DNA from: Acidobacteriaceae bacterium UBA1307
GTDB taxonomy: Bacteria > Acidobacteriota > Terriglobia > Terriglobales > Acidobacteriaceae
DNA: 6,091 nucleotides
Assembly: GCA_002307235.1 (NCBI GenBank)
Contig: DBTV01000034.1
Coordinates: forward strand, 9,611 to 15,701
Direction of reading: 5' to 3'
A program made the position numbers and the translations under genes. The notes under the pieces were generated by a model. That model was given only the letters and a program-made list of their open reading frames with translations. It made no database searches and was not told the DNA's origin. Positions 1 through 6,091 of the stretch are shown here, piece after piece. How positions within the stretch are numbered: the first letter of the stretch is position 1; every line of letters starts with the position of its first letter.

Positions 1-581
1 GTGCCGTAGGTGATGTCGGAGGCGTAGGCGGCGCGGCGCTCCTCGTCGGAAAGATCGTGGACGATGACGCCAACGGTCAGCCCGAGGAACTCGTAGATCT
101 TGCCCATCCACTCCGCATCGCGCTTGGCCAAATAGTCATTGACCGTGACGACGTGGACGCCGTGACCGGCGAGCGCGTTCAGGTAGCAAGGCAGAGTCGC
201 CACCAGCGTCTTTCCTTCGCCGGTGCGCATCTCGGAGATCTTGCCCTGATGCAGGACCATGCCGCCGATCATCTGCACGTCGAAGTGACGCATTTTGACG
301 GCACGCCAGCCCGCCTCGCGGACAACCGCGAAGGCCTCGGGCAGCAGTTCCTCGAGCGCCAGCCTTTCGGCCGCGTAACGCTCGTCCTTGTCGGTGATGC
401 CTTCAAGCCGTGCCGCAATGCGGGCGCGGAACTCGACGGTCTTGGCGCGCAACTGTTCGTTGCTGAGCGGCTTGATCTGCGGCTCAAACTCGTTGATGGC
501 AGCCACAATGGGCTGCAAACGCTTGATCAGCCGCTCGTTAGCGGTGCCAAAGATGCTGGTAAGGATTTTATCGAACGACAC
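1..581 (-). CDS. secA: Preprotein translocase ATPase SecA (N-terminal part, cut by window edge)
   Basis: SecA is the cytoplasmic ATPase that drives unfolded preproteins through SecYEG. The 193 visible codons cover the N-terminal region and the start of nucleotide-binding domain 1. Visible marks are the start VSFDKILTSIFG, the segment PEAFAVVREAG (about 81-91), MRHFDVQMIGG (97-107), the Walker A motif MRTGEGKT (118-125, Lys124), the block HGVHVVTVNDYLAKRD, and DITYG at the cut end. Full SecA is about 850-1000 residues, so most of the gene lies outside. The start is GTG at 581: an in-frame TGA lies six codons upstream (597-599), no other start codon lies between, and a GGAG sits 6 bases before the GTG. 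Walker A falls about 16 residues later than in E. coli SecA (Lys108), because of extra residues around 56-77 before LPEAFAVV. It is divergent from the lipoprotein gene, and its own promoter is not clear. The family assignment is essentially certain. Confidence 0.97.
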   Translation of the reverse strand, partial: MSFDKILTSIFGTANERLIKRLQPIVAAINEFEPQIKPLSNEQLRAKTVEFRARIAARLEGITDKDERYAAERLALEELLPEAFAVVREAGWRAVKMRHFDVQMIGGMVLHQGKISEMRTGEGKTLVATLPCYLNALAGHGVHVVTVNDYLAKRDAEWMGKIYEFLGLTVGVIVHDLSDEERRAAYASDITYG

Positions 582-587
582 GATACA

Positions 588-591
588 CTCC
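588..591 (-). promoter_or_regulatory. Shine-Dalgarno site of secA that fixes its GTG start
   Basis: Read on the minus strand, GGAG is followed by six bases (TGTATC) and then the GTG at 581. This is normal ribosome-binding-site spacing. With the in-frame TGA at 597-599 it leaves GTG as the only credible start, so an ATG-only gene call would miss the true N-terminus. Confidence 0.65.
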
Positions 592-909
592 GAGTATCAG
601 TGTAAATGCAAGGGGGCGGACCAAGCGCGCATTGTGCCGCTCACTCCTGCCTTATGCCGCACATTCTGGATTTTTTATCCGCAATCAGGCGGCAATGGTT
701 TTTCGGCGACAACCGCCGTGCACACCATTGCGACGCGCCGCAGCAGCCTTGGCGGCGCTGGTGGACTTGCCACCCCCGGCTCCCCGTTCCCCGCCTGCAA
801 CGCGCGCAGCTTCCTACAAGGAAGAATCCCGGCATTGCGTCTTAGGCCCCGAAACATCGAATGGATGAGTCGTAAATGGATTAAAAAACAGGTCAAGCAT
901 AGGACGAGA

Positions 910-949
910 TTGTTTTTAATTTTGATTACAACCTCTATACTGTTCCCAC
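910..949 (+). promoter_or_regulatory. Probable sigma-70-type promoter of the lipoprotein gene, possibly leaderless
   Basis: TATACT at 936-941 differs from the consensus -10 box by one base. Only 8 bases separate it from the ATG at 950, so transcription would be expected to begin at about 948-950, at or next to the start codon. No Shine-Dalgarno sequence is visible before the ATG, which fits a leaderless message. The -35 side is weak: TTGTTT at 910-915 gives a 20-base spacer, longer than ideal, and the other candidate TTGATT (922-927) is only 8 bases from the -10. The stretch is rich in T/A (TTTTTAATTTT), which could help polymerase binding. The promoter is inferred from sequence only. Confidence 0.45.
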
Positions 950-1018
950 ATGAAATCCAGACATTTATTCGCCCTTATTCTTATAGGACTCAGTGTGTCC
1001 GGTATTCTCTCTGGCTGT
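950..1018 (+). other. Lipoprotein (type II) signal peptide with lipobox
   Basis: Residues 1-23 show a short basic n-region (Lys2, Arg4, His5), a hydrophobic core from Leu6 to Leu20 and the lipobox Leu20-Ser21-Gly22-Cys23. Lgt would lipidate Cys23 and signal peptidase II would cut before it. The next residues are Gly-Gly-Ser followed by a flexible Ser/Asn/Thr linker, as is usual for a tethered extracytoplasmic protein. Confidence 0.92.
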
Positions 1019-4000
1019 GGCGGCTCCGGCAGCAGTAGCAGCAATACCAACACGCCCACCGCGGCTCCCAGCGTCACCTCGATCAGTCCGACGACGGTTG
1101 CCGCGGGAGCCAGCGCACTCACCCTGACCGTGAATGGAACTGGATTTCAGTCGACGACGACGATTCAGGTCAACAGCGCCGCAGTGCCCAGCACCTACGT
1201 CAGCAGCACGCAGATGACGGCGACAGTGCCGGCCACGCAACTGGCCAGCGGCGGCACGCTCAGCGTTGTCGCCCTGAACGGCACCGCGGGCAGCAGCACC
1301 AGCACCTCCCCGAGCCTGCAGGTCACCAACCCCGTGCCGACACTCAGTTCGGCCGAACCAACCGCCGTCTATCTCGGCACCGCCTCAACGGTCACCGTAA
1401 CCGGCACGGGATTTGTGCCAACAACCACGGTACAGATCAATGGCAGCGCCCGCACCACGACCTATGTGAGTGCGACCCAGGTCACCGTGACGCTGAACGC
1501 TGCCGATGTCGCATCCACCGGCAGCCTCGCGCTGACCGTGGTCAATGCCGCGCCGGGCGGTGGCACCTCGTCCTCCACCTCCCTCGCCGTCATCAACCCC
1601 GTGCCCGTCATCAGCGCGATCACGCCAAGGACCACCGAAATCAGCCTGCCCGCCGCGACGCTCACCATCACCGGCAGCAACTTCGTGCCGGGCTCCTCGG
1701 TCTCGATCAACGGAACGGCGGCAACGACGACCTACGCAAGCGCGACGCAGTTGAGCTTTTCGCTTCCGACGCAATCCACGGCGCAGGCGCTTTCAATCAA
1801 GGTCACCAACCCGACACCGGGCGGCGGCAGCTCGAACAACTACACGATCTACGCCGTTGCTCCGGCCGGCACGCCAACGCTCTCCTCGGTTTCGCCGACA
1901 AAGATCTTCACCGGCGCCAGCGATACAACGATTCAGATCATCGGCACAAACTTCATGCAGATGGTCAACTCCATCTACGTTCCTACCACGACGGTCTACT
2001 GGAACAGCACGGCGCTGACGACAACCTCCTACGGCTACTACTACAGCGGTCAGCAGGTTCTCTACGCCAAGGTTCCTGCCAGCCTACTCGCCACCGCGGG
2101 CACGGCCAGCATCACGGTGCAGAGCACGGCTGCCTCGGCGGCATCGAACGCCCTCAGCGTCACCATCGCCGATCCGCCAGCGCCGACGCTGACCTCGGTC
2201 TCGCCCAGCAGCGCGCCGGTCAACGCGACGACGGCGATCACCCTGTCGGGCTCCAACTTCACCGCGCGCTCCACCGTGGCGCTCAACGGAACCACCATCG
2301 CCTCCACCTATGTCAGCTCATCTCAAATCACGGCGACGATTCCGGCAGCAACCAAGCTGGGCAACTCGACCCTGACGGTCACGACGCCTGCTCCGGGCGG
2401 CGGCACCTCATCGGCGCTGAACTTCACAACCTATCTGGGCCAGGTCAACAACGACATGGTCTATCGCAGCACGGATGGCTATCTGTACGTGTCGGCGCCA
2501 GCCTCGGCCGGCAGCGCGACCGGAAACTCGATTCTGGTCATCGATCCGGTGACGGGCAACATCATCCGCACCATCCCGGTCGGCAGCAATCCGAACAAGC
2601 TGGCGCTGTCGAGCGATGGCACCAAGCTCTTCGTTGGACTCGACGGCGCAGGCGCGCTGGCCGAGATCGATCTGGGCACGAATCAGGTCACGAGCCAGTT
2701 CTCGCTCGGCGGCGGCAGTGGCATATATAACCCGATCAACACCGCGAAATACCTGGCTGCCGTGCCAGGAGCGGCCGACTCGATTGCCGTGATCAATTCA
2801 AGCAGCACGGGCGTCAAAATCTATGACGCCGGCGTGGCGCGCACCAAAACCGTGAGCGACTACTCTTGCAGCGGCACCGGCCCGATCAGCTTCGGCAGCT
2901 CGGCCTCGGTGCTCTACTATGACAACGGCTCGTACCTGTGCCAACTGAGCGTCGACTCCACCGGCGTCTCCACGCAAGCCAAATACGCGCTGAGCACCTA
3001 CTACGTGACGACCCTGCAATACGACAACGGACGCATCTACCTGGGCAACGGACAGGTCTTCGACGCCAGTGCGGGAACCCTTCTGGGCACCTTCTACGCA
3101 GACACGTCGACAGCGGCCAGCGGCCCGCTCGTCTCCGACGCCACGCTGGGGCTGGCCTTCTTCGCCGAAGGAGGAAATTACTCCGGCAGCACGCCGCAGA
3201 TTCAGGTCTTCAATGAGAGCAGCTTTGTGCCCACGGGCACCATTCCGGCAGCGGCTTTCGCCTCGAACTCGCCCATCAAAATTGTGCGCTGGGGCCAGAA
3301 CGGTCTCGCGGTCAGCACCAGTGCGCAGATCTACATCTTCCGAAGTGCGCTGGTCAAGGATCTGAGCTCATCGCCCGCCGACCTGGGCGTGACCCTGAGC
3401 GCGCCGGCTTCGGCAACGACGGGCACGGCCTACGATGTGGTGGCGACGATCACCAACCATGGCGCGAACGCGGCGCAGTCGGCAACGCTCGCACTCACAC
3501 TCGACTCTTCGCTGATCGTCAACAGCATCACGGCCAGCACCGGAAGCTGCGGCTCCGGTTCGAGCGTCCAGTGCAACCTCGGCAACCTGGCCGCGAATGC
3601 CACCGCCACGGTGACGGCACATGTAACGCCGACGACGGCTGCAACCGCAACCAGTTCGGCAGCGCTGTCGTCGATCAGCTACGACCCGACCGCAAGCAAT
3701 GACACGGCAACGGCCAGCACGACGATCTCCGGCAGCCTCTACGGCATGACGCCGGTGCTCACCGCCCTCTCTCCCGCACTGGTGCAGGCCGGCACAACCG
3801 GCGTCACGCTGACGGTCACCGGCAGCGGCTTCAACTCCGGCTCGACGGTCTACATCAACAGCACGGCAGCCACCACAACCTACGTGAGCGCGACGGAGCT
3901 GACGGCCAGCGTCAGCGATGCCACCATCGCCAACTTCGGCTGGGTTCCAGTGACGGTCTCAAATCCCACCCCCGGCGGCGGCAACGCGCAGACGCTGCCA

Positions 4001-5314
4001 CTGACCATCTACGCCCAGGTCGCCGTCACCGCCAACGGCATTCTCTACGACCCGTACACGCGGAAGCTCTACGCCACGGTGCCAAGCTCCTCGACCGACG
4101 TAACGGGCAACACGGTGGTGGCCATTGATCCGGCCACGGCCTCGGTCGGCACCCCCGTCTCCATCGGCAGCGAACCCAACGTGATGGCCGAAACCAGCGA
4201 TGGCAACTATCTGTGGATCGGCCTCAAGGGAGCCAGCAGTCTGGCCAAGTTCGACCTGCTGCAGCAATCGCTTGTGTCGACGGTTCCGCTGACAAGCGGC
4301 TCCGGCAGCTCTGCCGTCAGCATCGCCCCAGCCTATATGGCAACGATGCCCGGCAGCGACACAACGCTGGCCGTCAATGCCAGCAGCACCTGGGGCAACT
4401 GGGGCATCTTCGACGTCAGCGGCACCACGGGCAGCTTCCGCACCAATCTCTCGGGCATTTATGACGGCGTCAATCCGGTCTTTGCCGATGCCACGCACGT
4501 CTACGCCTACGACAGCCAGACAAGCGGGGCGGAGTTCTATCGCTACACCGTCGACGCCAATGGCCTGACGCAGGTGGATGGATACACCATGAGCGGTATG
4601 GGCGGATTCTATGGCGGCCTGGAGCTTGCCAACGGCCTGGTCTACGGCACCGCCGGCGGCATCGTCGACCCGACCGGAACCACGCCGAAACAGGTGGCCA
4701 CACTCTCGCTCGTCAATGCCTTCGGCACCGGGAGCTCATACGCGGCAAGCAGCGCGGCCGTGGCCCCCGACCCCTCCCTGCAAAAGGCTTTCCTGTTGCT
4801 CGAAGACTACACCTCCAACAACAACAGCACCTTCAGCCTGACGCGCTACAACCTGAACAACTATCTGGCCGAGAGCTATCTCGATCTGCCAGCCAGCGCA
4901 ACTTCCAGCTACACATGGTCCATGCGGCGCTGGGGCAAAGACGGCATGGCGCTGCTCGGCACCAGAACCAACGGCAGTTCCACCACAACGCCCTCCATAC
5001 TGCTGTTGCTGCGCGGCCCCTTCGTGCTGCCGCAACAGCTCGGCACCAACGCAACCGCCACGCTCTCGGCCAGTTCGTCAGGCACTATCGCGCATGGCGC
5101 GGGCAATACCCTGCTGACGCTCACCGGCACCGGATTTGCCCCCGGCATCTCCGTCACCTGGAACGGCAGCGAGCGCACCACCCACTGGCTGAGCACGACC
5201 AGCGCCACCGTCGCCATTTCCGCCTCGGACCTGGCCAGCACCGGCAGCGGCGCTCTGGTCGCAACCAACCCCGGCGCCTCGGCCTCGAACACGCTGACCG
5301 TCCCCATCAACTAA
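950..5314 (+). CDS. Large secreted lipoprotein with IPT/TIG domains and two YVTN/YncE-like beta-propellers
   Basis: The 1454-residue product starts with a lipoprotein signal peptide (Lys2 and Arg4, hydrophobic 6-20, lipobox LSGC, Cys23), then a Gly/Ser/Asn/Thr linker. Domains follow in this order: IPT/TIG Ig-like domains at about 40-127, 129-216, 218-303, 309-407 and 412-495; a beta-propeller at 498-804 with YVTN-type marks such as VIDPVTG (530-536) and SDGTKLF; a DUF11-like domain at 811-926 (Cys867, Cys875, NLGNL); a sixth IPT at 935-1021; a second propeller at 1023-1355 (AIDPAT, SDGNYLW, RRWGKDG at 1326-1332); and a degenerate IPT at about 1367-1454. It is rich in Ser, Thr, Ala and Gly. 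No enzyme motif is seen. IPT and propeller domains usually mediate adhesion, carbohydrate or protein contacts, so a cell-surface or periplasmic binding role is inferred; the ligand is unknown. Gly24 rather than Asp follows the Cys, which favours outer-membrane sorting if proteobacterial rules hold. The ATG at 950 is the only start, because TGA at 923-925 blocks extension. Confidence 0.93.
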   Translation: MKSRHLFALILIGLSVSGILSGCGGSGSSSSNTNTPTAAPSVTSISPTTVAAGASALTLTVNGTGFQSTTTIQVNSAAVPSTYVSSTQMTATVPATQLASGGTLSVVALNGTAGSSTSTSPSLQVTNPVPTLSSAEPTAVYLGTASTVTVTGTGFVPTTTVQINGSARTTTYVSATQVTVTLNAADVASTGSLALTVVNAAPGGGTSSSTSLAVINPVPVISAITPRTTEISLPAATLTITGSNFVPGSSVSINGTAATTTYASATQLSFSLPTQSTAQALSIKVTNPTPGGGSSNNYTIYAVAPAGTPTLSSVSPTKIFTGASDTTIQIIGTNFMQMVNSIYVPTTTVYWNSTALTTTSYGYYYSGQQVLYAKVPASLLATAGTASITVQSTAASAASNALSVTIADPPAPTLTSVSPSSAPVNATTAITLSGSNFTARSTVALNGTTIASTYVSSSQITATIPAATKLGNSTLTVTTPAPGGGTSSALNFTTYLGQVNNDMVYRSTDGYLYVSAPASAGSATGNSILVIDPVTGNIIRTIPVGSNPNKLALSSDGTKLFVGLDGAGALAEIDLGTNQVTSQFSLGGGSGIYNPINTAKYLAAVPGAADSIAVINSSSTGVKIYDAGVARTKTVSDYSCSGTGPISFGSSASVLYYDNGSYLCQLSVDSTGVSTQAKYALSTYYVTTLQYDNGRIYLGNGQVFDASAGTLLGTFYADTSTAASGPLVSDATLGLAFFAEGGNYSGSTPQIQVFNESSFVPTGTIPAAAFASNSPIKIVRWGQNGLAVSTSAQIYIFRSALVKDLSSSPADLGVTLSAPASATTGTAYDVVATITNHGANAAQSATLALTLDSSLIVNSITASTGSCGSGSSVQCNLGNLAANATATVTAHVTPTTAATATSSAALSSISYDPTASNDTATASTTISGSLYGMTPVLTALSPALVQAGTTGVTLTVTGSGFNSGSTVYINSTAATTTYVSATELTASVSDATIANFGWVPVTVSNPTPGGGNAQTLPLTIYAQVAVTANGILYDPYTRKLYATVPSSSTDVTGNTVVAIDPATASVGTPVSIGSEPNVMAETSDGNYLWIGLKGASSLAKFDLLQQSLVSTVPLTSGSGSSAVSIAPAYMATMPGSDTTLAVNASSTWGNWGIFDVSGTTGSFRTNLSGIYDGVNPVFADATHVYAYDSQTSGAEFYRYTVDANGLTQVDGYTMSGMGGFYGGLELANGLVYGTAGGIVDPTGTTPKQVATLSLVNAFGTGSSYAASSAAVAPDPSLQKAFLLLEDYTSNNNSTFSLTRYNLNNYLAESYLDLPASATSSYTWSMRRWGKDGMALLGTRTNGSSTTTPSILLLLRGPFVLPQQLGTNATATLSASSSGTIAHGAGNTLLTLTGTGFAPGISVTWNGSERTTHWLSTTSATVAISASDLASTGSGALVATNPGASASNTLTVPIN
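1067..2434 (+). repeat. Tandem array of five IPT/TIG Ig-like domain repeats (coding)
   Basis: Five units of about 85-100 residues follow one another. Each has the scheme P-x-(I/L/V)-x-x-(I/V/A)-x-P near its start, then the core GTGF or GSNF, a (I/V)xxNG(T/S)A strand, the strand TTTYVSATQ, and often NPTPGGG or APGGG before the last strand. The TTYVS-type strand recurs at 1190-1213, 1457-1480, 1727-1750 and 2303-2326, and again in the distant sixth domain at 3872-3898, with related DNA each time. Domain 4 is the most diverged and lacks this strand. The units look like products of internal duplication followed by drift. Confidence 0.85.
2183..3361 (+). repeat. Internal module copy 1: IPT domain plus beta-propeller (residues 412-804)
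   Basis: This stretch encodes IPT domain 5 and propeller 1, in the same order as the later module at residues 935-1355. Shared landmarks in the same sequence are TTY-(L)-GQV just after the IPT domain, LYV-x-x-P-A-S, ATGNSILVIDP, a GxNPN motif, SDG, G-x-x-GA-x-x-LAE-x-DL, an A-x-VPG motif, and RWG-x-x-G near the propeller end. The IPT-to-IDP distance is 120 residues here and 125 in copy 2. The IDP-to-RWG distance is 249 here and 268 in copy 2. Cys640 and Cys664 occur only in this copy and could form a disulphide. Confidence 0.75.
3752..5014 (+). repeat. Internal module copy 2: IPT domain plus beta-propeller (residues 935-1355)
   Basis: This is the second IPT-propeller unit and matches copy 1 in order and landmarks: TIYAQV after the IPT domain, LYATVPSSS, VTGNTVVAIDP, GSEPN, SDGNYLW, GLKGASSLAKFDL, ATMPGSDTTLAV, and RRWGKDGMALL before the last strand. 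It has no cysteine, and its end carries an extra Ser/Thr-rich loop (about 1340-1348). The DUF11-like domain at 811-926 lies between the two modules and has no second copy. The copies are well diverged at DNA level, so the duplication is probably old. Confidence 0.75.
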
Positions 5315-5325
5315 AACCGCACAAC

Positions 5326-5376
5326 GCACAAACAGGATCGGCTCTTCCCGAGGGAAGAGCCGATCCTGTTTTGTGC
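5326..5376. terminator. Long bidirectional hairpin terminator between converging genes
   Basis: The arms 5330-5349 and 5352-5371 are perfectly complementary over 20 bp around a GA loop, which probably opens to four bases in RNA. With one bulged T at 5372 the stem extends by four more pairs (GCAC 5326-5329 with GTGC 5373-5376). The plus-strand exit has TTTT (5369-5372) and the minus-strand exit TTT, so the U-runs are short. The hairpin starts 11 bases after the lipoprotein stop and lies 19 bases after the clpC stop, so it can serve both genes. Confidence 0.88.
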
Positions 5377-5395
5377 CTCTGGCAGGCGCTACGGG

Positions 5396-6091
5396 TTATG
5401 CGCTATAGAGCAGCACGCCCGCGGCCTTTTCTTCGCTGGCAGCCTCTTCTTCGCGAATGGAGCGATAGAAGAGCTGGTTCTCGTTGAGGTAGACCTCGAG
5501 GAAGGCCGGCCGGTCAGTGATCTGCCCGGCAATCAGCGCCTCCGACAGCGGATCTTCCACGTAGCGCTGCAAGGCGCGACGCAGAGGCCGCGCGCCGTAG
5601 CTGCGGTCGCTGACCGTCTTGGCGAGAATCCACTTCTTGGCCTCGTCGGTCACCGAAATCGTGATCGCCTTCTGCACCAGATTGGCGTTGAGCTGCTGCA
5701 CCAGCATCTCGACGATCTGGATCAGATCGGCCTCGTCGAGCGAACGGAAGAGAATCACCTCGTCCAGACGGTTGAGGAACTCGGGGTTGAAGGTCTTCTT
5801 GACCTCCTGCTTGACGAGCTCTTCGACCTTGTCTGAGACCAGATCCTCGCGATCACTCTGGAAGCCCAGCCCCTGCTTCTTCTGCAGGTGCCGCGCGCCG
5901 ATGTTCGAGGTCATGATGAGAATCGTGTTCTTGAAGTCGATCGTGTTGCCGAGTCCGTCGGTCAACTGACCATCCTCAAAAACCTGCAACAGGATGTTGA
6001 AAACATCCGGGTGCGCCTTCTCGATCTCATCAAGCAGGACCACCGAGTAGGGCGAACGCTTGACGCGCTCGGTGAGCTGGCCGCCCTCCTC
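5396..6091 (-). CDS. clpC: ATP-dependent Clp protease ATP-binding subunit ClpC (C-terminal part, cut by window edge)
   Basis: ClpC is a Hsp100 AAA+ unfoldase that feeds proteins into the ClpP peptidase. The visible 231 residues are the second half of the second AAA+ domain and the C-terminal small domain. Counting from the cut edge: EEGGQLTERV (1-10); Walker B VVLLDE (17-22, Asp21-Glu22) followed by IEKAHPDVFN; sensor 1 in MTSNIGA (Asn63); the arginine-finger segment FLNRLDE (Arg108); and sensor 2 in YGARPLRR (165-172, Arg168). A GLGF motif (74-77) sits where ClpC, ClpA and ClpX carry their ClpP-contacting loop and ClpB does not. This favours ClpC over ClpB. The last about 18 residues are Glu/Ala-rich and unlike any domain, as is common at ClpC tails. 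The reading frame is open to the window edge, so the start and the first AAA+ domain lie outside. It converges on the lipoprotein gene and shares its terminator. Confidence 0.95.
   Translation of the reverse strand, partial: EEGGQLTERVKRSPYSVVLLDEIEKAHPDVFNILLQVFEDGQLTDGLGNTIDFKNTILIMTSNIGARHLQKKQGLGFQSDREDLVSDKVEELVKQEVKKTFNPEFLNRLDEVILFRSLDEADLIQIVEMLVQQLNANLVQKAITISVTDEAKKWILAKTVSDRSYGARPLRRALQRYVEDPLSEALIAGQITDRPAFLEVYLNENQLFYRSIREEEAASEEKAAGVLLYSA

Larger units (their letters stand above)
582..949. other. Non-coding divergent intergenic region between secA and the lipoprotein gene
   Basis: These 368 bases separate two divergent genes and should hold both promoters. No reading frame here resembles a protein: the frames that cross it run on as antisense of secA, or are short, Arg/Pro-rich and without a ribosome-binding site. 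The part near secA is GC-rich. The last 80 bases, from about 870, are clearly AT-rich and look like a promoter region for the plus-strand gene. Three small hairpins lie one after another in the middle: 735-741 with 752-758 (7 bp, 10-base loop), 760-764 with 770-774 (5 bp), and 810-814 with 820-824 (5 bp). None is followed by a T-run, so they are not convincing terminators. I found no tRNA, riboswitch or transposon end. Confidence 0.7.

Noticed and set aside
599..604. TACACT on the minus strand as a -10 box for secA
   Set aside because: No -35 lies at proper distance (TTGGTC is only 14 bases away), and the implied start would place the Shine-Dalgarno at the very first bases of the transcript.
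57..605. Plus-strand open frame of 182 codons opposite secA
   Set aside because: It is the antisense shadow of secA, whose minus-strand translation is unmistakable. The antisense product resembles nothing and has no ribosome-binding site.
606..896. Several short open frames on both strands in the gap between secA and the lipoprotein gene
   Set aside because: They are Arg/Pro/Cys-rich, mutually overlapping, lack ribosome-binding sites and show no recognisable protein; they are typical chance frames in GC-rich DNA.
388..1038. Plus-strand open frame of 216 codons running from inside secA into the lipoprotein gene
   Set aside because: It overlaps two well-supported genes in other frames, has no domain features and crosses the promoter region.
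1067..2434. The repeated DNA as a CRISPR array or other non-coding repeat array
   Set aside because: The repeats are imperfect, about 260-300 bases apart, in frame, and encode Ig-like strands.
3959..4498. Minus-strand open frame of 179 codons inside the lipoprotein gene
   Set aside because: It is a shadow frame of low-complexity, GC-biased coding DNA. The plus-strand frame has a signal peptide and coherent domains.
5396..6091. ClpB rather than ClpC for the minus-strand AAA+ gene
   Set aside because: The GLGF motif at the ClpP-loop position and the C-terminal sequence after GARPLRR fit ClpC. The middle domain that would settle it lies outside the window.

Overview
The window looks like chromosomal DNA from a high-GC Gram-negative bacterium. 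An acidobacterium of the Terriglobia/Acidobacteriaceae type is most likely. Three things point that way: a large lipoprotein built from IPT/TIG Ig-like domains and YVTN/YncE-like beta-propellers, a style common in that group; the style of the SecA N-terminus; and a ClpC-type unfoldase. This assignment is by recognition of protein style, not by a database search.

Layout: positions 1-581 hold the first 193 codons of secA on the minus strand, cut by the window edge. Positions 582-949 are a 368-base non-coding gap between two divergent genes. It holds a good -10 box placed so that the next gene may be transcribed without a leader. Positions 950-5314 carry one 1454-codon plus-strand gene for a secreted lipoprotein. 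Its order is signal peptide, five IPT/TIG domains, propeller 1, a DUF11-like domain, a sixth IPT domain, propeller 2, and a degenerate seventh IPT domain. The two IPT-propeller units look like copies of each other. Positions 5315-5395 contain a near-perfect long hairpin that can serve as a terminator for both converging genes. Positions 5396-6091 hold the last 231 codons of clpC on the minus strand, cut at the other edge.

The flanking genes are core housekeeping genes: SecA is the Sec translocase motor, and ClpC is the AAA+ unfoldase of the ClpCP protease. The lipoprotein lies in opposite orientation between them, has its own promoter and terminator, and forms no operon with either. The only direct functional link visible is that the lipoprotein carries a Sec-type lipoprotein signal and so would be exported through the SecA/SecYEG route. 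I see no mobile element, CRISPR array, RNA gene, defence system or biosynthetic cluster, and nothing that amounts to a new multi-gene system. The most noteworthy items are the duplicated architecture of the lipoprotein and its possible leaderless start.
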